DNA of 64,000 bases from DAOTWC01 sp048499435 (GTDB lineage: Bacteria; Chloroflexota; Anaerolineae; Aggregatilineales; Phototrophicaceae). A program made the position numbers and the translations under genes. Below are positions 39,447 to 48,664 of the stretch, piece after piece. How positions within the stretch are numbered: the stretch's first letter is position 1; the number at the start of each line of letters is the position of its first letter. Location of the stretch: the NCBI GenBank assembly GCA_048499435.1, contig JASNZW010000003.1:620001-684000 (forward strand). Direction: 5' to 3'. Below the pieces are notes generated by a model. The model was given only the letters and a program-made list of their open reading frames with translations, was not told the DNA's origin and made no database searches.

Positions 39447-41104
39447 AGCAGCGCTTCCTGTGGTTTGCGCCGGCGCAGCAGCAGCCCCGCCAGCGCCGGC
39501 AGTTCCTCCATGCGCAGCAGGGCGGCGGCGGCCAGAAACGCCAGCAAGCCAACGCCCGCTTCGACACCGATCTGCGCCACCGTGAACGCCAGCCCACGCG
39601 CGCCCAGACCAGCGCCCAGCCACAGCGCGTTAACGGCGACAATCGCCGCCGCCATCGCCAGGCTGGCCGCCAGCGTCTTGAGCGTGGTGCGCGCCAGCGC
39701 GTTCTCGTTAATGCCGTGCCAGCGCCGCCGCAGCACAAACACCAGCGCCACCACCTCAAACATCACCCCCAGCGAGTTGGCCAGCGCCAGCCCGCCCACA
39801 TTCCCCTGCAGCGGCTGTGCGCCGCCAACCAGCGGGTTCGCCGCCGCCTGCCCCACACCGCTGAGCACAAACGACAGCACCAGGTTGATGAGCGCGCCGC
39901 CCAGCGCCGCCCACAGCGGCGTCATCGTGTCCTTGTCGGCGTAGAAACTGCGCGCGACCACCTCCAGCGCGGAATGAAACACCATCCCGAACGCGAAAAA
40001 CTGGAGCGTGCTGTACACCAGCGCCGACGCCGAAGCGTCAAATGCGCCGCGCTCCAGCAGGCCGATCAGCGGCCGGCCCACGAAGATCAGCCCCACCGCC
40101 GCCGGGATGCTGGCCACCATGATGAAGCGCAGCGCGCCGGACATCGCGGTGCGCTTGCCGTCCTCGTCGCCCAGCTCGCTCAGCGCCGCCAGCGTGGGGA
40201 AGATCACCACGCCCATCGCCGTGCCAATCAGCGTCTGCGGAATCTGCATCAGCCGCCAGCCCCAGCTCAGCGCGCTGACCGCGCCCGTCCCCAACCGCGA
40301 TGCGATGTTGTTCATCACCAGAAAGTTGAGGCTGAACACGCCCAGCCCGGCGATGCGGGGCAGCATCAGCCGCACGATCCGCCACAACTGCGGGTCGCGC
40401 AGGCCCAGCTCTGGCCACCAGCGCGCTCGAAAGTGCAGCAGCCCCGGAATCTGCACCCCCAGGTGCAGCGCCGCCCCCAGCACCGCCCCCACCGCGATGC
40501 CGTTGACGCCCAGCGGACGGATAAGGAACAGCACACCGAACAGGATGCCCAGGTCAAACATGATCGGGGCCAGCGCCGGCAGCAGGAAATGGTTGTGGCT
40601 TTGCAGAATACCCATGCTGATGCCGCTGACCGAGAAGATCAGCGTGCTCGCCAGCAGGATGCGCATCAGCTCGACGGTTTGCGCCTGCCCCGCCGCGTCA
40701 AACCCCGGCGCGACCAGCGTCGCCACCAGCCAGGGCGCGGCCACGAACACCGCCGCGCTGATAAGCAGCGTCAGCACGAACACGCTGTTGATGACGTGGG
40801 CCGCCACTCGCCACGCCCTGGCGCGGTCGTTCCTGGCCAGGAAGCCGCCAAACACCGGTATAAACGCATGCGACAGCGCGCCGCCGGCGATCAGCGTGAA
40901 GATCAGCTCAGGGACGCTGTTAGCGGCGACAAACGCATCCCATTCCTGCCCCACGCCGAACACCTGGGCGATGATAACTGTCTGCCCCAGGCTGATGGCC
41001 TTCGCGGCCCCAAACGCCAGCATCACAACCAGCGTTGAACGCGCCAGCCGCCGGTTCTGCGTTTCTGCTGCGCCGGCCTGCGGCGCGCTGTGGCCCTCGC
41101 TCAC
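39443..41104 (-). CDS. murJ: Lipid II flippase MurJ
   Basis: The 553-residue protein has about 14 transmembrane helices of the MOP superfamily. TM1 carries LAFGAAKAISLGQTVIIAQVFGVGQEWDAF and TM2 PELIFTLIAGGALSHAFIPVF. The later GRPLIGLLERGAFDASASALVYSTLQFF block is typical of MurJ. MurJ flips lipid II to the outer face for peptidoglycan synthesis. It sits between the C39/TPR protein gene (14 bases upstream) and the MBL gene (ATGA overlap). Its presence implies that this lineage makes lipid II, which matters for the degenerate PBP at 44.6-46.0 kb. Confidence 0.93.
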   Translation of the reverse strand: MSEGHSAPQAGAAETQNRRLARSTLVVMLAFGAAKAISLGQTVIIAQVFGVGQEWDAFVAANSVPELIFTLIAGGALSHAFIPVFGGFLARNDRARAWRVAAHVINSVFVLTLLISAAVFVAAPWLVATLVAPGFDAAGQAQTVELMRILLASTLIFSVSGISMGILQSHNHFLLPALAPIMFDLGILFGVLFLIRPLGVNGIAVGAVLGAALHLGVQIPGLLHFRARWWPELGLRDPQLWRIVRLMLPRIAGLGVFSLNFLVMNNIASRLGTGAVSALSWGWRLMQIPQTLIGTAMGVVIFPTLAALSELGDEDGKRTAMSGALRFIMVASIPAAVGLIFVGRPLIGLLERGAFDASASALVYSTLQFFAFGMVFHSALEVVARSFYADKDTMTPLWAALGGALINLVLSFVLSGVGQAAANPLVGGAQPLQGNVGGLALANSLGVMFEVVALVFVLRRRWHGINENALARTTLKTLAASLAMAAAIVAVNALWLGAGLGARGLAFTVAQIGVEAGVGLLAFLAAAALLRMEELPALAGLLLRRRKPQEALL

Positions 41105-41118
41105 GCGCTGTTATCCCC

Positions 41119-42597
41119 CTACGAATTCAAACGGTCGAGAGCGGCGCGGGCGTCAGCGTAGCGCGGGTTATGCGCCAGCGCCTGTCGAAAAGCCGCTGCT
41201 GCCGCCTGGGTGTTACCCTGCATGGCCAGCACCCGCCCGCTCCAGTAATAGGTTTCCTCCACATACTGCGCGCCGTTAGCCAGGTTGGCGTTCACCAGCG
41301 CCAGCACATCGTCATAGCGCCCGGTGTTGAAATACGCTTCAAACGGCCCAAACTGATACCAGGTGATGCGCCAGGGCAGCGTACCCACCCGGCGCGCCTG
41401 GTCGAAAGCCGCCGCCGCTTCCTCATAACGGCCCAGCCGCGTGTTCGAGCTGCCGATGTTAAACCAGGCGAAAGCGTTCTGCGGGTTAGCGCGCGCCTCC
41501 GCCTGCGCCACCGTCAGCGCATGTTCCGCCGCCGCCGTCAGGTCGGCCATGTCGCCCAGGATAGCGCGCACTTCGTCCTCGCGTTCCTGCGCGTACAGCA
41601 CAACAAATGTGCGGTTGAAATGCTGCCAGTTAGCATCCACATCTGAGTACGTCTCGGCGATACCCTCGCCGTTCTCGCCCGTGCCCAGGTAGCTGTCGTA
41701 GACGTAAAACACGCCCAGCGTGTCATCATAGCCGACCACCGTCTGATAATGGCCGATCCAGTCATAGCCTTCCGGCATATAACCAGTTTCGATGATAACC
41801 GGAAAGCCGGCGGCGATAAACGCCTTGAGCATCTCGGTTGTGCCGCCGACGCGCGTCACCGCGCGCACGCCAGTCTGCTCATTAACAAACGCGACCATCT
41901 CGCCGGGGTTAACGTTCTTGTCCTCGCGGTTCGGCTTGAGGTACGCGGCGGCCACGCTCTGTTCCTGCGTCCAGCCGTAGAAGCTCAGCGCCATCGTCAG
42001 GTTAGCCGGGCCGCAGTTGTTCCACGTCTGCTTGACGTGCCGGATGCCAAACAGACGCTCGGCTGACGGGCGCGCCGGCCCAGCTGCCGCCACCGCCAGC
42101 AGGCTGCCCGCGCCAGTGTCCGCGCTGCCCGCCTGCGTGGGGACAATTTCCGTTGGGTACGGCGTGAAGGTCGGCGGCACAGGCGTGGCGGTTGCTGGCG
42201 GCGCATCCGTCGGCGTGGCGCTGGGCACGACCTCAACCGCCGCCGGCACAGGCAGCGCCGTCGCCACGCCGGTCGGCGTGACCAGCGCCAGCGGCGCGCC
42301 CAGCAGTTCCTCCGGCGAGATCTCGCTCTCACCCTGCGGCAGCGCCGTCGGCAGCACGCCGCCCTGCGGCGTCGGCGGCATAAAAGCGCGCATAAACGGC
42401 AGTTGGTCAATGACGCGCTGCTGCTGCCCCGGCAGCAGCGCCGTCCGAAAAACGATAACCCCGGCCACGCTGCCCAGCGCCGCCAGCAGCACCAGGCCGA
42501 TCACGATCCACAACAGCAGCGGCGGCGCTGCGTGATGCGGCGCGGCCTGCTGCGCATTGTTTCGTGTGGGTTCCTGGCCGGTTATATGCTCAGACAT
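41119..42597 (-). CDS. Membrane-anchored C39-like peptidase with TPR domain
   Basis: The 492-residue protein has one transmembrane helix (about 27-50), a Pro/Thr-rich linker (about 105-155), and a papain-like C39 domain. Its catalytic residues are visible: Cys195 in QTWNNCGPANLTMAL, His283 in WIGHYQTVVGYDD, Asp301 in YVYDSY. After it come three or more TPR-like helical repeats (about 350-490, including NAFAWFNIGSSNTRLGRYEEAAAAFDQA). Family role: cysteine peptidase of the bacteriocin-processing fold, here facing outward. No ABC exporter or peptide precursor is adjacent, so the substrate is unknown. Confidence 0.82.
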   Translation of the reverse strand: MSEHITGQEPTRNNAQQAAPHHAAPPLLLWIVIGLVLLAALGSVAGVIVFRTALLPGQQQRVIDQLPFMRAFMPPTPQGGVLPTALPQGESEISPEELLGAPLALVTPTGVATALPVPAAVEVVPSATPTDAPPATATPVPPTFTPYPTEIVPTQAGSADTGAGSLLAVAAAGPARPSAERLFGIRHVKQTWNNCGPANLTMALSFYGWTQEQSVAAAYLKPNREDKNVNPGEMVAFVNEQTGVRAVTRVGGTTEMLKAFIAAGFPVIIETGYMPEGYDWIGHYQTVVGYDDTLGVFYVYDSYLGTGENGEGIAETYSDVDANWQHFNRTFVVLYAQEREDEVRAILGDMADLTAAAEHALTVAQAEARANPQNAFAWFNIGSSNTRLGRYEEAAAAFDQARRVGTLPWRITWYQFGPFEAYFNTGRYDDVLALVNANLANGAQYVEETYYWSGRVLAMQGNTQAAAAAFRQALAHNPRYADARAALDRLNS

Positions 42598-42691
42598 GCG
42601 GATAAATCTCCACCTGGACCATTACAGTAAAAACGTTAGTGTGCCATGCTTTAGGGCGCCTGCCAACTTACGATTGCCCCACGATTCGCGC

Positions 42692-42720
42692 ATTATACTG
42701 GTCACGGCGCTGGTTGACGA
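42692..42720 (-). promoter_or_regulatory. Predicted promoter for the C39/TPR gene (divergent)
   Basis: On the minus strand, TATAAT (42697-42692) is preceded, 17 bases away, by TCGTCA (42720-42715, a 4/6 match to TTGACA). It overlaps the plus-strand promoter at 42714-42739. Confidence 0.5.
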
Positions 42721-42739
42721 TCCTCGGCACTGTTAGAAT
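42714..42739 (+). promoter_or_regulatory. Predicted promoter for the flippase-like gene (divergent)
   Basis: TTGACG (42714-42719) and an extended -10 (TGT TAGAAT, TAGAAT at 42734-42739) are separated by only 14 bases. The TG extension may compensate. It overlaps the minus-strand promoter. Confidence 0.45.
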
Positions 42740-42808
42740 GTTGAGGTTGCCACCACGCAAATGGGCTTACAGTATAGTTTAAACGGCGTGGCAAGCACCG
42801 GAGCAGCT

Positions 42809-43876
42809 ATGCGCAAGTATCGCAACCGCATCTTCATCGGGCTGGCAGTCGGCTTTGTTATCTACGTCGGGCTGCTGCTGCTGATCAACACCGAAGCGCT
42901 GGTCGCGCAGTTACAGGTGTTCCCCTGGGCGCTGCTGATCCCGGTGATCCTGCTTAAGTTCGTGGCCTGGTTCTTCCGCTTTCTACAGTGGCACTACTTC
43001 CTCGGCGTTATCGAAGCCCGCGACAAAATCGCGCTGTTCGACAGCGCCGTGCTGTTCATTTCCGGCTTCTCGATGGCTGTCAGCCCCGGCAAAGCAGCCG
43101 AAGTGCTGAAAGCGGTCATCCTCAAGACCAAAACCGGCACGCCAATTGCCGCTGGCACATCGGTCGTGATCGCCGAGCGCGTCGTTGACGGCCTGGCAGT
43201 TATCATCCTGGCGTTCGTGGCGCTGCTGATCGGCGGCGACAGCATCAACCTGGGCAGCTTCGGCGCGCTGATCTACCTGTCCGCCGGGCTGCTGCTGGCC
43301 GGGCTGGTGGCGGTGCGCATCCGTCCGCTGGCCTATTTTGTCCTCGATCTCGTCAGACGGCTGCCGCTGCTGCGCCGGATGCACGGGGCGCTGGTCCAGC
43401 TCTACGAAAGCAGCTTTGAAATCTTCAGGCCGCGCCACCTGCTGCCCACTACCGCGTTTGGCATGGCCGCCGCCCTGGGCGACGCGGTGGGCTTCGTCAT
43501 CATCCTCGCCGGTTTCGGCCTTGAGCCTACCTGGACGCTCTTTTTACAGGCCGTCGTGATTATCTGCCTGTCGTCTGCCATTGGCGCGCTCAGCGGCGTG
43601 CCCAACGGCGCGGGCATCACCGAAGTGTCGGTCAGCGCGCTGCTGATGGTTGTCGTCGCGCCGCAGAACCCCGCGCTTACCGCGTCGGTGGCGGCGGCGG
43701 CAGCGCTCATTGAGGGCTTCTTCCACAAGTGGTTCCGCGTTTTCGTCGGGCTGGCCGTCGCCGTGATCTTCCGCCACCGGTTGTTCCCGCCGGCGGTTGA
43801 GGCTGAGATCGGCGCGCTTGAACGCCAGCGCGACCAGGCGCGGCGGCAGGTTGAATACGGAGGCAGCGGCGCATGA
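42809..43876 (+). CDS. Flippase-like membrane protein (LPG-synthase TM / UPF0104 family)
   Basis: ATG 42809 has GGAG 7 bases upstream; the earlier ATG at 42761 lacks one. The 355-residue protein has about 8 transmembrane helices, with family marks SGFSMAVSPGKAAEVLKAVILK, VIAERVVDGLAVI and LSGVPNGAGITEVSVSALL. The family is related to the integral membrane part of MprF and to archaeal AglD. Roles suggested elsewhere include lipid or lipid-linked sugar translocation. It is coupled (ATGA) to the PHP gene. Confidence 0.85.
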   Translation: MRKYRNRIFIGLAVGFVIYVGLLLLINTEALVAQLQVFPWALLIPVILLKFVAWFFRFLQWHYFLGVIEARDKIALFDSAVLFISGFSMAVSPGKAAEVLKAVILKTKTGTPIAAGTSVVIAERVVDGLAVIILAFVALLIGGDSINLGSFGALIYLSAGLLLAGLVAVRIRPLAYFVLDLVRRLPLLRRMHGALVQLYESSFEIFRPRHLLPTTAFGMAAALGDAVGFVIILAGFGLEPTWTLFLQAVVIICLSSAIGALSGVPNGAGITEVSVSALLMVVVAPQNPALTASVAAAAALIEGFFHKWFRVFVGLAVAVIFRHRLFPPAVEAEIGALERQRDQARRQVEYGGSGA

Positions 43877-44559
43877 CAGCCACCTGGGGCGTTGACCTGC
43901 ACAGCCACACCTTCTGGTCCAAGGATTCGCTTACCCGCTTCGAGACGATCCTGCGCCTGTGCGACCAGCGCGGCATTGACCGCATCGCCATCACCGACCA
44001 CAACAGCACCGGCGGCGCGCTGGCGCTCAAAGCGCTGGCGCCAGACCGGGTTATCGTCGGCGAGGAGATCATGACCACGCAGGGGGAAATCCTGGCCTAC
44101 TACGTGCAGGAAACCGTCCCGGCCGGCCTGACGCCTGAGGAAACCATCCGCCGCCTGCGCGCGCAGGGCGCGGTCATCAGCGTGTCGCATCCCTTCGACC
44201 GGCTGCGCAAAGGGGCATGGCACGAAGCGGACCTGCTGCGCATTGTCGAGCAGGTGGACGCTATCGAGATATTCAATGCCCGCTGCCTGTTCCCGCAGGA
44301 TAATGCCCGCGCCAGCGCGTTTGCCGCCCGCCACGGGCTGCGCGGCACCGCCGGGTCCGACGCGCACACCGCGCCAGAATACGGGCGCGCGCTCACCCGC
44401 CTGCGCCCATTCGCCGACACGCCGCAGGGCTTCCTCGACGCGCTCACTGACGCCGGGTATCTACAGCGCCTCAGCGGGTTTCACGTCCATTTCGGCAGCA
44501 GCGCCGCCAAGTGGTCGCGCCGGCTGAAGCTCGTCCCTCGGCAGCCGCAGGAAGGTTAG
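43873..44559 (+). CDS. PHP-domain metal-dependent phosphoesterase
   Basis: The 228-residue PHP domain has GVDLHSHTFWSKDS at the N-terminus, DRIAITDHNSTGGA, GEEIMTTQGEILAYY with the Glu ligand, ISVSHPFDRLR, and GSDAHTAPEYG near the end. It is close to the YciV/nucleoside-3',5'-bisphosphate phosphatase or histidinol-phosphatase-like group. Cytoplasmic. It overlaps the upstream gene by 4 bases and ends one base from the opposing pbp gene. Confidence 0.87.
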   Translation: MTATWGVDLHSHTFWSKDSLTRFETILRLCDQRGIDRIAITDHNSTGGALALKALAPDRVIVGEEIMTTQGEILAYYVQETVPAGLTPEETIRRLRAQGAVISVSHPFDRLRKGAWHEADLLRIVEQVDAIEIFNARCLFPQDNARASAFAARHGLRGTAGSDAHTAPEYGRALTRLRPFADTPQGFLDALTDAGYLQRLSGFHVHFGSSAAKWSRRLKLVPRQPQEG

Positions 44560-44560
44560 C

Positions 44561-45985
44561 TCAGTTTTCGATCAGCGCCCGGTAGGCCGCCGCCAACGCC
44601 TGCCCGCCAATATCCGCCGCCAGCCCAGGGTCGCGGCTGTCCTCTAACACCACCGCCACCGCCAGGCCGCGCAGCCCAGGCAGCGTGGCAAACCCCACAA
44701 ACCACGCCTGCGCGCCGTCGCCAGCGTAAGCCAGCGCGGCATGCCCGCCAATATCCAGGCCGGGCCGGGCCGCGTTCAGCGCCGCGCCCTGGACAACCGC
44801 GCTGCGCATCAGGTCCTGCAGTTGGCGCGCTGTCATAGCGGTGACATACGGCAGCGTCGGGCGCACGTCGCGCACTGCCGCCCAGTCCGCCGCGCCCGGC
44901 GCGCGCGTGTCCGCCAGCAGATACGGCTGCGGCGCGTTGCCGTCGTTGACGACAGCCGCCGCCAGCGCCGCCGCTGCCAGCGGCGATATAACGATGTCGC
45001 CCTGCCCCAGCGCCATCTCAATCAGGTTGTCCGCCGTGACCACCGGCGCTGGAACAGCGGCGGCGCGCGCGCGCGCCGCAAAATCGGTCAGCGTTGGCGG
45101 GTTGTAGAAATGGAACATCTCAAACGTCGCCAGAACCGCCTCCGGTCCCAGCGCCAGCGCCAGCTGGCGGAACGGCTCCGGGCAGGCAAAATCATAAGCC
45201 TCGCTCAGGGTCAGCGTAGCGAACGGCAGGCGCACCGCGCACGTCAGCGCCACGCCAGCGGTCTCCACCGCCGCCGTCGCCCCCTCCATCGGCTGATCCA
45301 GCGGCTGCTCCGCGATCAACCCCGCCGCCAGCATGGGCGTCTGCAGCACACCCCCCGGCTGATAAGCGCCCTGAAGCGCCCGGTTGAAGAATGGCCGGCC
45401 TGGGTCAGCCGCCAGCGCCGCCCAGTTGGCCTCCAGCGTATTGGGGTCAAACGTCGGCGCGCTCATCAGCCCCAGGACCGCGCCGCTGGGAACAGCCAGC
45501 ACCACCGCAGCCCCGCTGTGGCCGTTCAGCGCCGCCGCCAGCGCCTGCTGCACTTCCAGGTCCAGCGTCAGCCGCACATCCGAGCCGCGCTGCGGCCGGT
45601 GCAGCAGCTCGTCGCTGATCGCGCCCCACACGTCCTCCGGCAGCGTGTCGCCGCGCAGCACAGCGTTGTAAGCCGCCTCCGCGCCGCCCACGCCGTAGCG
45701 CAGGCTGGCATAGCCGGTGACAGAGCTGGTCTCCGGGTGCAGATAGACCCGCTGTGGAAACTGGCTGCCGTCGCCTACAACTGAAGTCGCCAGCACAGTC
45801 CCCCGCCGGTCCACAATATCGCCGCGCACGATGGACGCCTCCGCCTCGACCAGGCGCGGGTTGTCAGCCCGTCTCAGGATGGTGTCCGGGCCGATAACAG
45901 CCCAGTACGCCGCTGCCAGCGCCACCAGCGCGAACGCCGCCAGCAGGCCCGCAGCCAGCCGGTTGAGTGAGCGCACCGTGCGCAT
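44561..45985 (-). CDS. Penicillin-binding protein-like, catalytic motifs lost
   Basis: The 474-residue protein has the PbpA/FtsI layout: one N-terminal transmembrane helix (about 10-30), a short dimerisation domain with RGDIVDRRGTVLA, and a transpeptidase fold from about 136. The fold is clear (SAPTFDPNTLEANW, FFNRALQGAYQPGG, LGQGDIVISPLAAAALAAAVVNDG, AWFVGFATLPG). All three catalytic motifs are replaced: SxxK reads G212-V-L-Q215, SxN reads A267-C-P, and KTG reads H415-A-A. It should therefore be inactive as a transpeptidase. It lies 6 bases downstream of ftsW/rodA, so a structural partner or regulator of the SEDS glycosyltransferase is the natural inference. Confidence 0.85.
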   Translation of the reverse strand: MRTVRSLNRLAAGLLAAFALVALAAAYWAVIGPDTILRRADNPRLVEAEASIVRGDIVDRRGTVLATSVVGDGSQFPQRVYLHPETSSVTGYASLRYGVGGAEAAYNAVLRGDTLPEDVWGAISDELLHRPQRGSDVRLTLDLEVQQALAAALNGHSGAAVVLAVPSGAVLGLMSAPTFDPNTLEANWAALAADPGRPFFNRALQGAYQPGGVLQTPMLAAGLIAEQPLDQPMEGATAAVETAGVALTCAVRLPFATLTLSEAYDFACPEPFRQLALALGPEAVLATFEMFHFYNPPTLTDFAARARAAAVPAPVVTADNLIEMALGQGDIVISPLAAAALAAAVVNDGNAPQPYLLADTRAPGAADWAAVRDVRPTLPYVTAMTARQLQDLMRSAVVQGAALNAARPGLDIGGHAALAYAGDGAQAWFVGFATLPGLRGLAVAVVLEDSRDPGLAADIGGQALAAAYRALIEN

Positions 45986-45991
45986 CTGCGG

Positions 45992-47296
45992 CTAATCCTC
46001 CCCTGCCGACAGCCGGATAAGCAGGCCCAGCGCCACGAAGCTGACCAGTAGCGAGCTGCCGCCGTAGCTGAAGAAAGGCAGCGTGACGCCCGTCAGCGGC
46101 AGCAGCTTAAGCACGCCGCCCATAATCATAAGGCTCTGCACCGCCAGCAGCAGGCTTAACCCCGCCGCCAGCAGCGACCGGAACGAGCGCTGCGGGTAGC
46201 GCAGCGCGGCCCCCAGCCCGCGCAGACTCAGCGTCGCCAGCGCGCCGATCAGCGTGATAACGCCCAGCAGCCCCCATTCCTCAGCCACCGCCGCGAACAC
46301 AAAATCAGAGTGCACAACGGGCACGTAGCCGGGCGCGCCCTGCCCGATGCCCTGCCCGAACACGCCGCCCGCCGCGAACGCCTGCAAGCTCTGCACGATC
46401 TGGTACGCGCGCCCCTCAGCCTCCGCCCAGGGGTTGAGCCAGATATCAACGCGCAGCTCCACCACCGCGAACAGGTTATAAGCCGCCAGCACAGCCCCCA
46501 GGCCCAGCAGCGCGCCGCCCACCAGAATCCACAGCGACCCGCTGGCCATGTACAGCAGCAGCAGGAACACGATGAAGAACAGCCCGGCAGTGCCCAGGTC
46601 GCGCTGCCACACCAGGATAATCAGCGACAGGCCCCACATTAGCAGGACCGGCCCGGCCACGCGCGGCGACACCATGCGCCGCGTCTCTGGCAGCTCAACG
46701 CGCAGCGCCGGGAACTGCTCCGCCAGGTAGCTGGCCAGGAAGGCCACCAGCAGAATTTTGAGCAGCTCTGACGGCTGAATATACAGGCCGCCCAGCCCCA
46801 GCCACAGCGCCGGCGCGCCCGTCAGCCCTGACGGGTTGCGCCCCAGCAGGATCGTCGCCGCCAGCAGCCCCAGCCCCAACGCCAGAATAAGGTAGCGATA
46901 GCTGCGCAGCCAGCGCAGGCCGTGCGCGAACCCGGCAGTCGCCAGCAGCGCCGCCGTAGACAGCGCCAGCCACAGCGCCTGCCGGTCAGCGAACCCTGGC
47001 ATCAGCCGGCCAATCACCAGCAGCCCCCACCCGCTTAGAAACAGGCCCAGCGGGAACAGCAGCGGGTCGCGCCCTGGCAGGCGGCGCTCCAGCCAGCGGT
47101 GGCCGCCCACCGCGCACACGGCCCACACACCCAGGTAAACCCAGGGCCGCCAGCCGCTGGTCGGCCGCACCAGCCACAGCGCCAGCGCGTTGACGGTCAG
47201 AAACAGGCCCGCCAGCGTCAGCAGCACCCTGGCGGTGCGGCGGCGCGACGCCCCATCCAGGTGGCCTGCTGCGGGCAGCGCGTTCAGCGCGCTCAA
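45992..47296 (-). CDS. FtsW/RodA/SpoVE-family SEDS glycosyltransferase
   Basis: The 434-residue protein has about 10-12 transmembrane helices. SEDS marks are PSELLKILLVAFLASYL, VWQRDLGTAGLFFIVFLLLLY, AFAAGGVFGQGIGQGAPGYVPVVHSDFVFAAVAEEWGLLG (the catalytic-loop region) and LPLTGVTLPFFSYGGSSLLVSF. It polymerises lipid II into glycan strands, normally with a class B PBP. FtsW versus RodA is not separable here. It overlaps mtnP (ATGA) and is followed by the motif-less PBP. Confidence 0.95.
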   Translation of the reverse strand: MSALNALPAAGHLDGASRRRTARVLLTLAGLFLTVNALALWLVRPTSGWRPWVYLGVWAVCAVGGHRWLERRLPGRDPLLFPLGLFLSGWGLLVIGRLMPGFADRQALWLALSTAALLATAGFAHGLRWLRSYRYLILALGLGLLAATILLGRNPSGLTGAPALWLGLGGLYIQPSELLKILLVAFLASYLAEQFPALRVELPETRRMVSPRVAGPVLLMWGLSLIILVWQRDLGTAGLFFIVFLLLLYMASGSLWILVGGALLGLGAVLAAYNLFAVVELRVDIWLNPWAEAEGRAYQIVQSLQAFAAGGVFGQGIGQGAPGYVPVVHSDFVFAAVAEEWGLLGVITLIGALATLSLRGLGAALRYPQRSFRSLLAAGLSLLLAVQSLMIMGGVLKLLPLTGVTLPFFSYGGSSLLVSFVALGLLIRLSAGED

Positions 47297-48174
47297 GGCT
47301 GTGTCGTAAGCCTCAAAGCGCGGGCGACCAGCGGGCGCAGGCGTTCCAGCGTCTCCGGGGCGATGCTGGCGCGGTTAGTCATGATCGCGTTGTCCAGCGC
47401 CGTGTGGCTGGGCGTTTGCAGCGCCGTGTCCAGCCGCTCGACCGCCCCGGCAATCGCCTGCTGCGCCGTCTCCACGTTGTGGTTCAGCGTCGCGACCACC
47501 ATCTCTACCGTGACCGGTTCCTCGCTGGTGTGCCACACGTCGTAATCGGTGATGTGCGCCATCGCCGTGTAGGCGATCTCCGCCTCGCGCGCCAGAAACG
47601 CCTCCGGGCAGGTGGTCATGCCGACGATGCTGCACCCAAGCTGGCGGAAGATGTGGCTTTCGGCGCGCGTGCTGAAGCGCGGCCCCTCGATAATCACGAA
47701 CGTGCCGCCCCGGTGTACGGTGCCGCCCACCGCCGCCGCCGCGTCAGCCACAACCGCGCTTAACTCCGGGCAGAACGGCTCCGCGACTGACACATGCGCC
47801 ACCAGGCCGGTGTCGAAAAATGACCGCCCCCGGTCGGCGCGCGTGTTGTCGAATAACTGGTCAGGCACGACGATCTGCCCCGGCTCCAGTTCCTCACGCA
47901 GCGAGCCGCAGGCGTTAACGCCGATGATGAAGCGCACGCCCATCATTTTGAGCGCGTAAATATTGGCGCGGTACGGCACTGTGGAGGGCGTGTAAATATG
48001 GCCGGCCCCGTGGCGCGGCAGAAAGGCTACCCGCTTGCCGCGCAGCGTGCCCACCACAACATCGGCGCTGGGCCGGCCAAAGGGCGTGTCCACGCGGTAT
48101 GACACCCGGTCGCTGATCTCCGGCATGTTGTAGACGCCAGAGCCGCCAATCACCCCAATCGCAGCTTGCTCCAC
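47293..48174 (-). CDS. mtnP: S-methyl-5'-thioadenosine phosphorylase
   Basis: The 293-residue protein has IGVIGGSGVYNMPEI, FLPRHGAGHIYTPSTVPYRANIYALK, GPRFSTRAE and VGMTTCPEAFLAREAEIAYTAMAHITDYDVW, all characteristic of MTAP. Reaction: 5'-methylthioadenosine + phosphate to adenine + methylthioribose-1-P, clearing a by-product of polyamine synthesis. It belongs to the same methionine/SAM economy as ahcY and adoK. Its place inside the FHA-ftsW-pbp operon (4-base overlap with ftsW) is odd. Confidence 0.93.
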   Translation of the reverse strand: MEQAAIGVIGGSGVYNMPEISDRVSYRVDTPFGRPSADVVVGTLRGKRVAFLPRHGAGHIYTPSTVPYRANIYALKMMGVRFIIGVNACGSLREELEPGQIVVPDQLFDNTRADRGRSFFDTGLVAHVSVAEPFCPELSAVVADAAAAVGGTVHRGGTFVIIEGPRFSTRAESHIFRQLGCSIVGMTTCPEAFLAREAEIAYTAMAHITDYDVWHTSEEPVTVEMVVATLNHNVETAQQAIAGAVERLDTALQTPSHTALDNAIMTNRASIAPETLERLRPLVARALRLTTQP

Positions 48175-48217
48175 AGGTTTTCCCCTCCGCTTATGCCGCC
48201 GCTCTCAACCAGCCTGT

Positions 48218-48658
48218 TCAGGTCAGGTTGATGCGATACCGCACCGTTCCAATGCCGATAATATCGCCATCAGCGATCACAACCGCCTGGCTGATAGGTA
48301 TCTCGTTGATCGTCGTGCCGTTGTGGCTCTGCCGGTCCTCCAGCCACCACTGGCCGTCGCGCATCGCCACCAGCGCGTGTTCGCTGCTGGCAAACGAGTC
48401 GTTGACCGTCACCGTGTTGGTGGGCGCGCGCCCCAGGCTGGTCAGCGGCAGCAGCGGGAAAATCTGTCCTGTAAAGACGTAATCGCCGTCCAGCTCGCGC
48501 ATCTCTACCAGTTGGCCATAGCTGCGCTGGCTGGCCTCCAGTTCAGCCGCCATCCGCCGGTAATCGCGCCACAGCGCCGTCAGAATCGCCAGCAGCAGGC
48601 TGAGCAGCAGCCCGCCCGACACAACTCGCAGCAGCAGCAGGACAGCTTCAGCGCTCAC
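48218..48658 (-). CDS. fhaB: FHA-domain membrane protein (FhaB/FipA-like)
   Basis: The 146-residue protein has one N-terminal transmembrane helix (about 5-28) and a C-terminal FHA domain (about 60-146) with GRAPTNTVTVNDSFASSEHALV and DRQSHNGTTINE, the phosphothreonine-binding loops (G, R, S, H, N all present). In actinobacteria the same arrangement binds phosphorylated division proteins. It lies between fhaA (6 bases) and mtnP. No Ser/Thr kinase or phosphatase gene is in the operon or window. Confidence 0.88.
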   Translation of the reverse strand: MSAEAVLLLLRVVSGGLLLSLLLAILTALWRDYRRMAAELEASQRSYGQLVEMRELDGDYVFTGQIFPLLPLTSLGRAPTNTVTVNDSFASSEHALVAMRDGQWWLEDRQSHNGTTINEIPISQAVVIADGDIIGIGTVRYRINLT

Positions 48659-48664
48659 AGCAGA

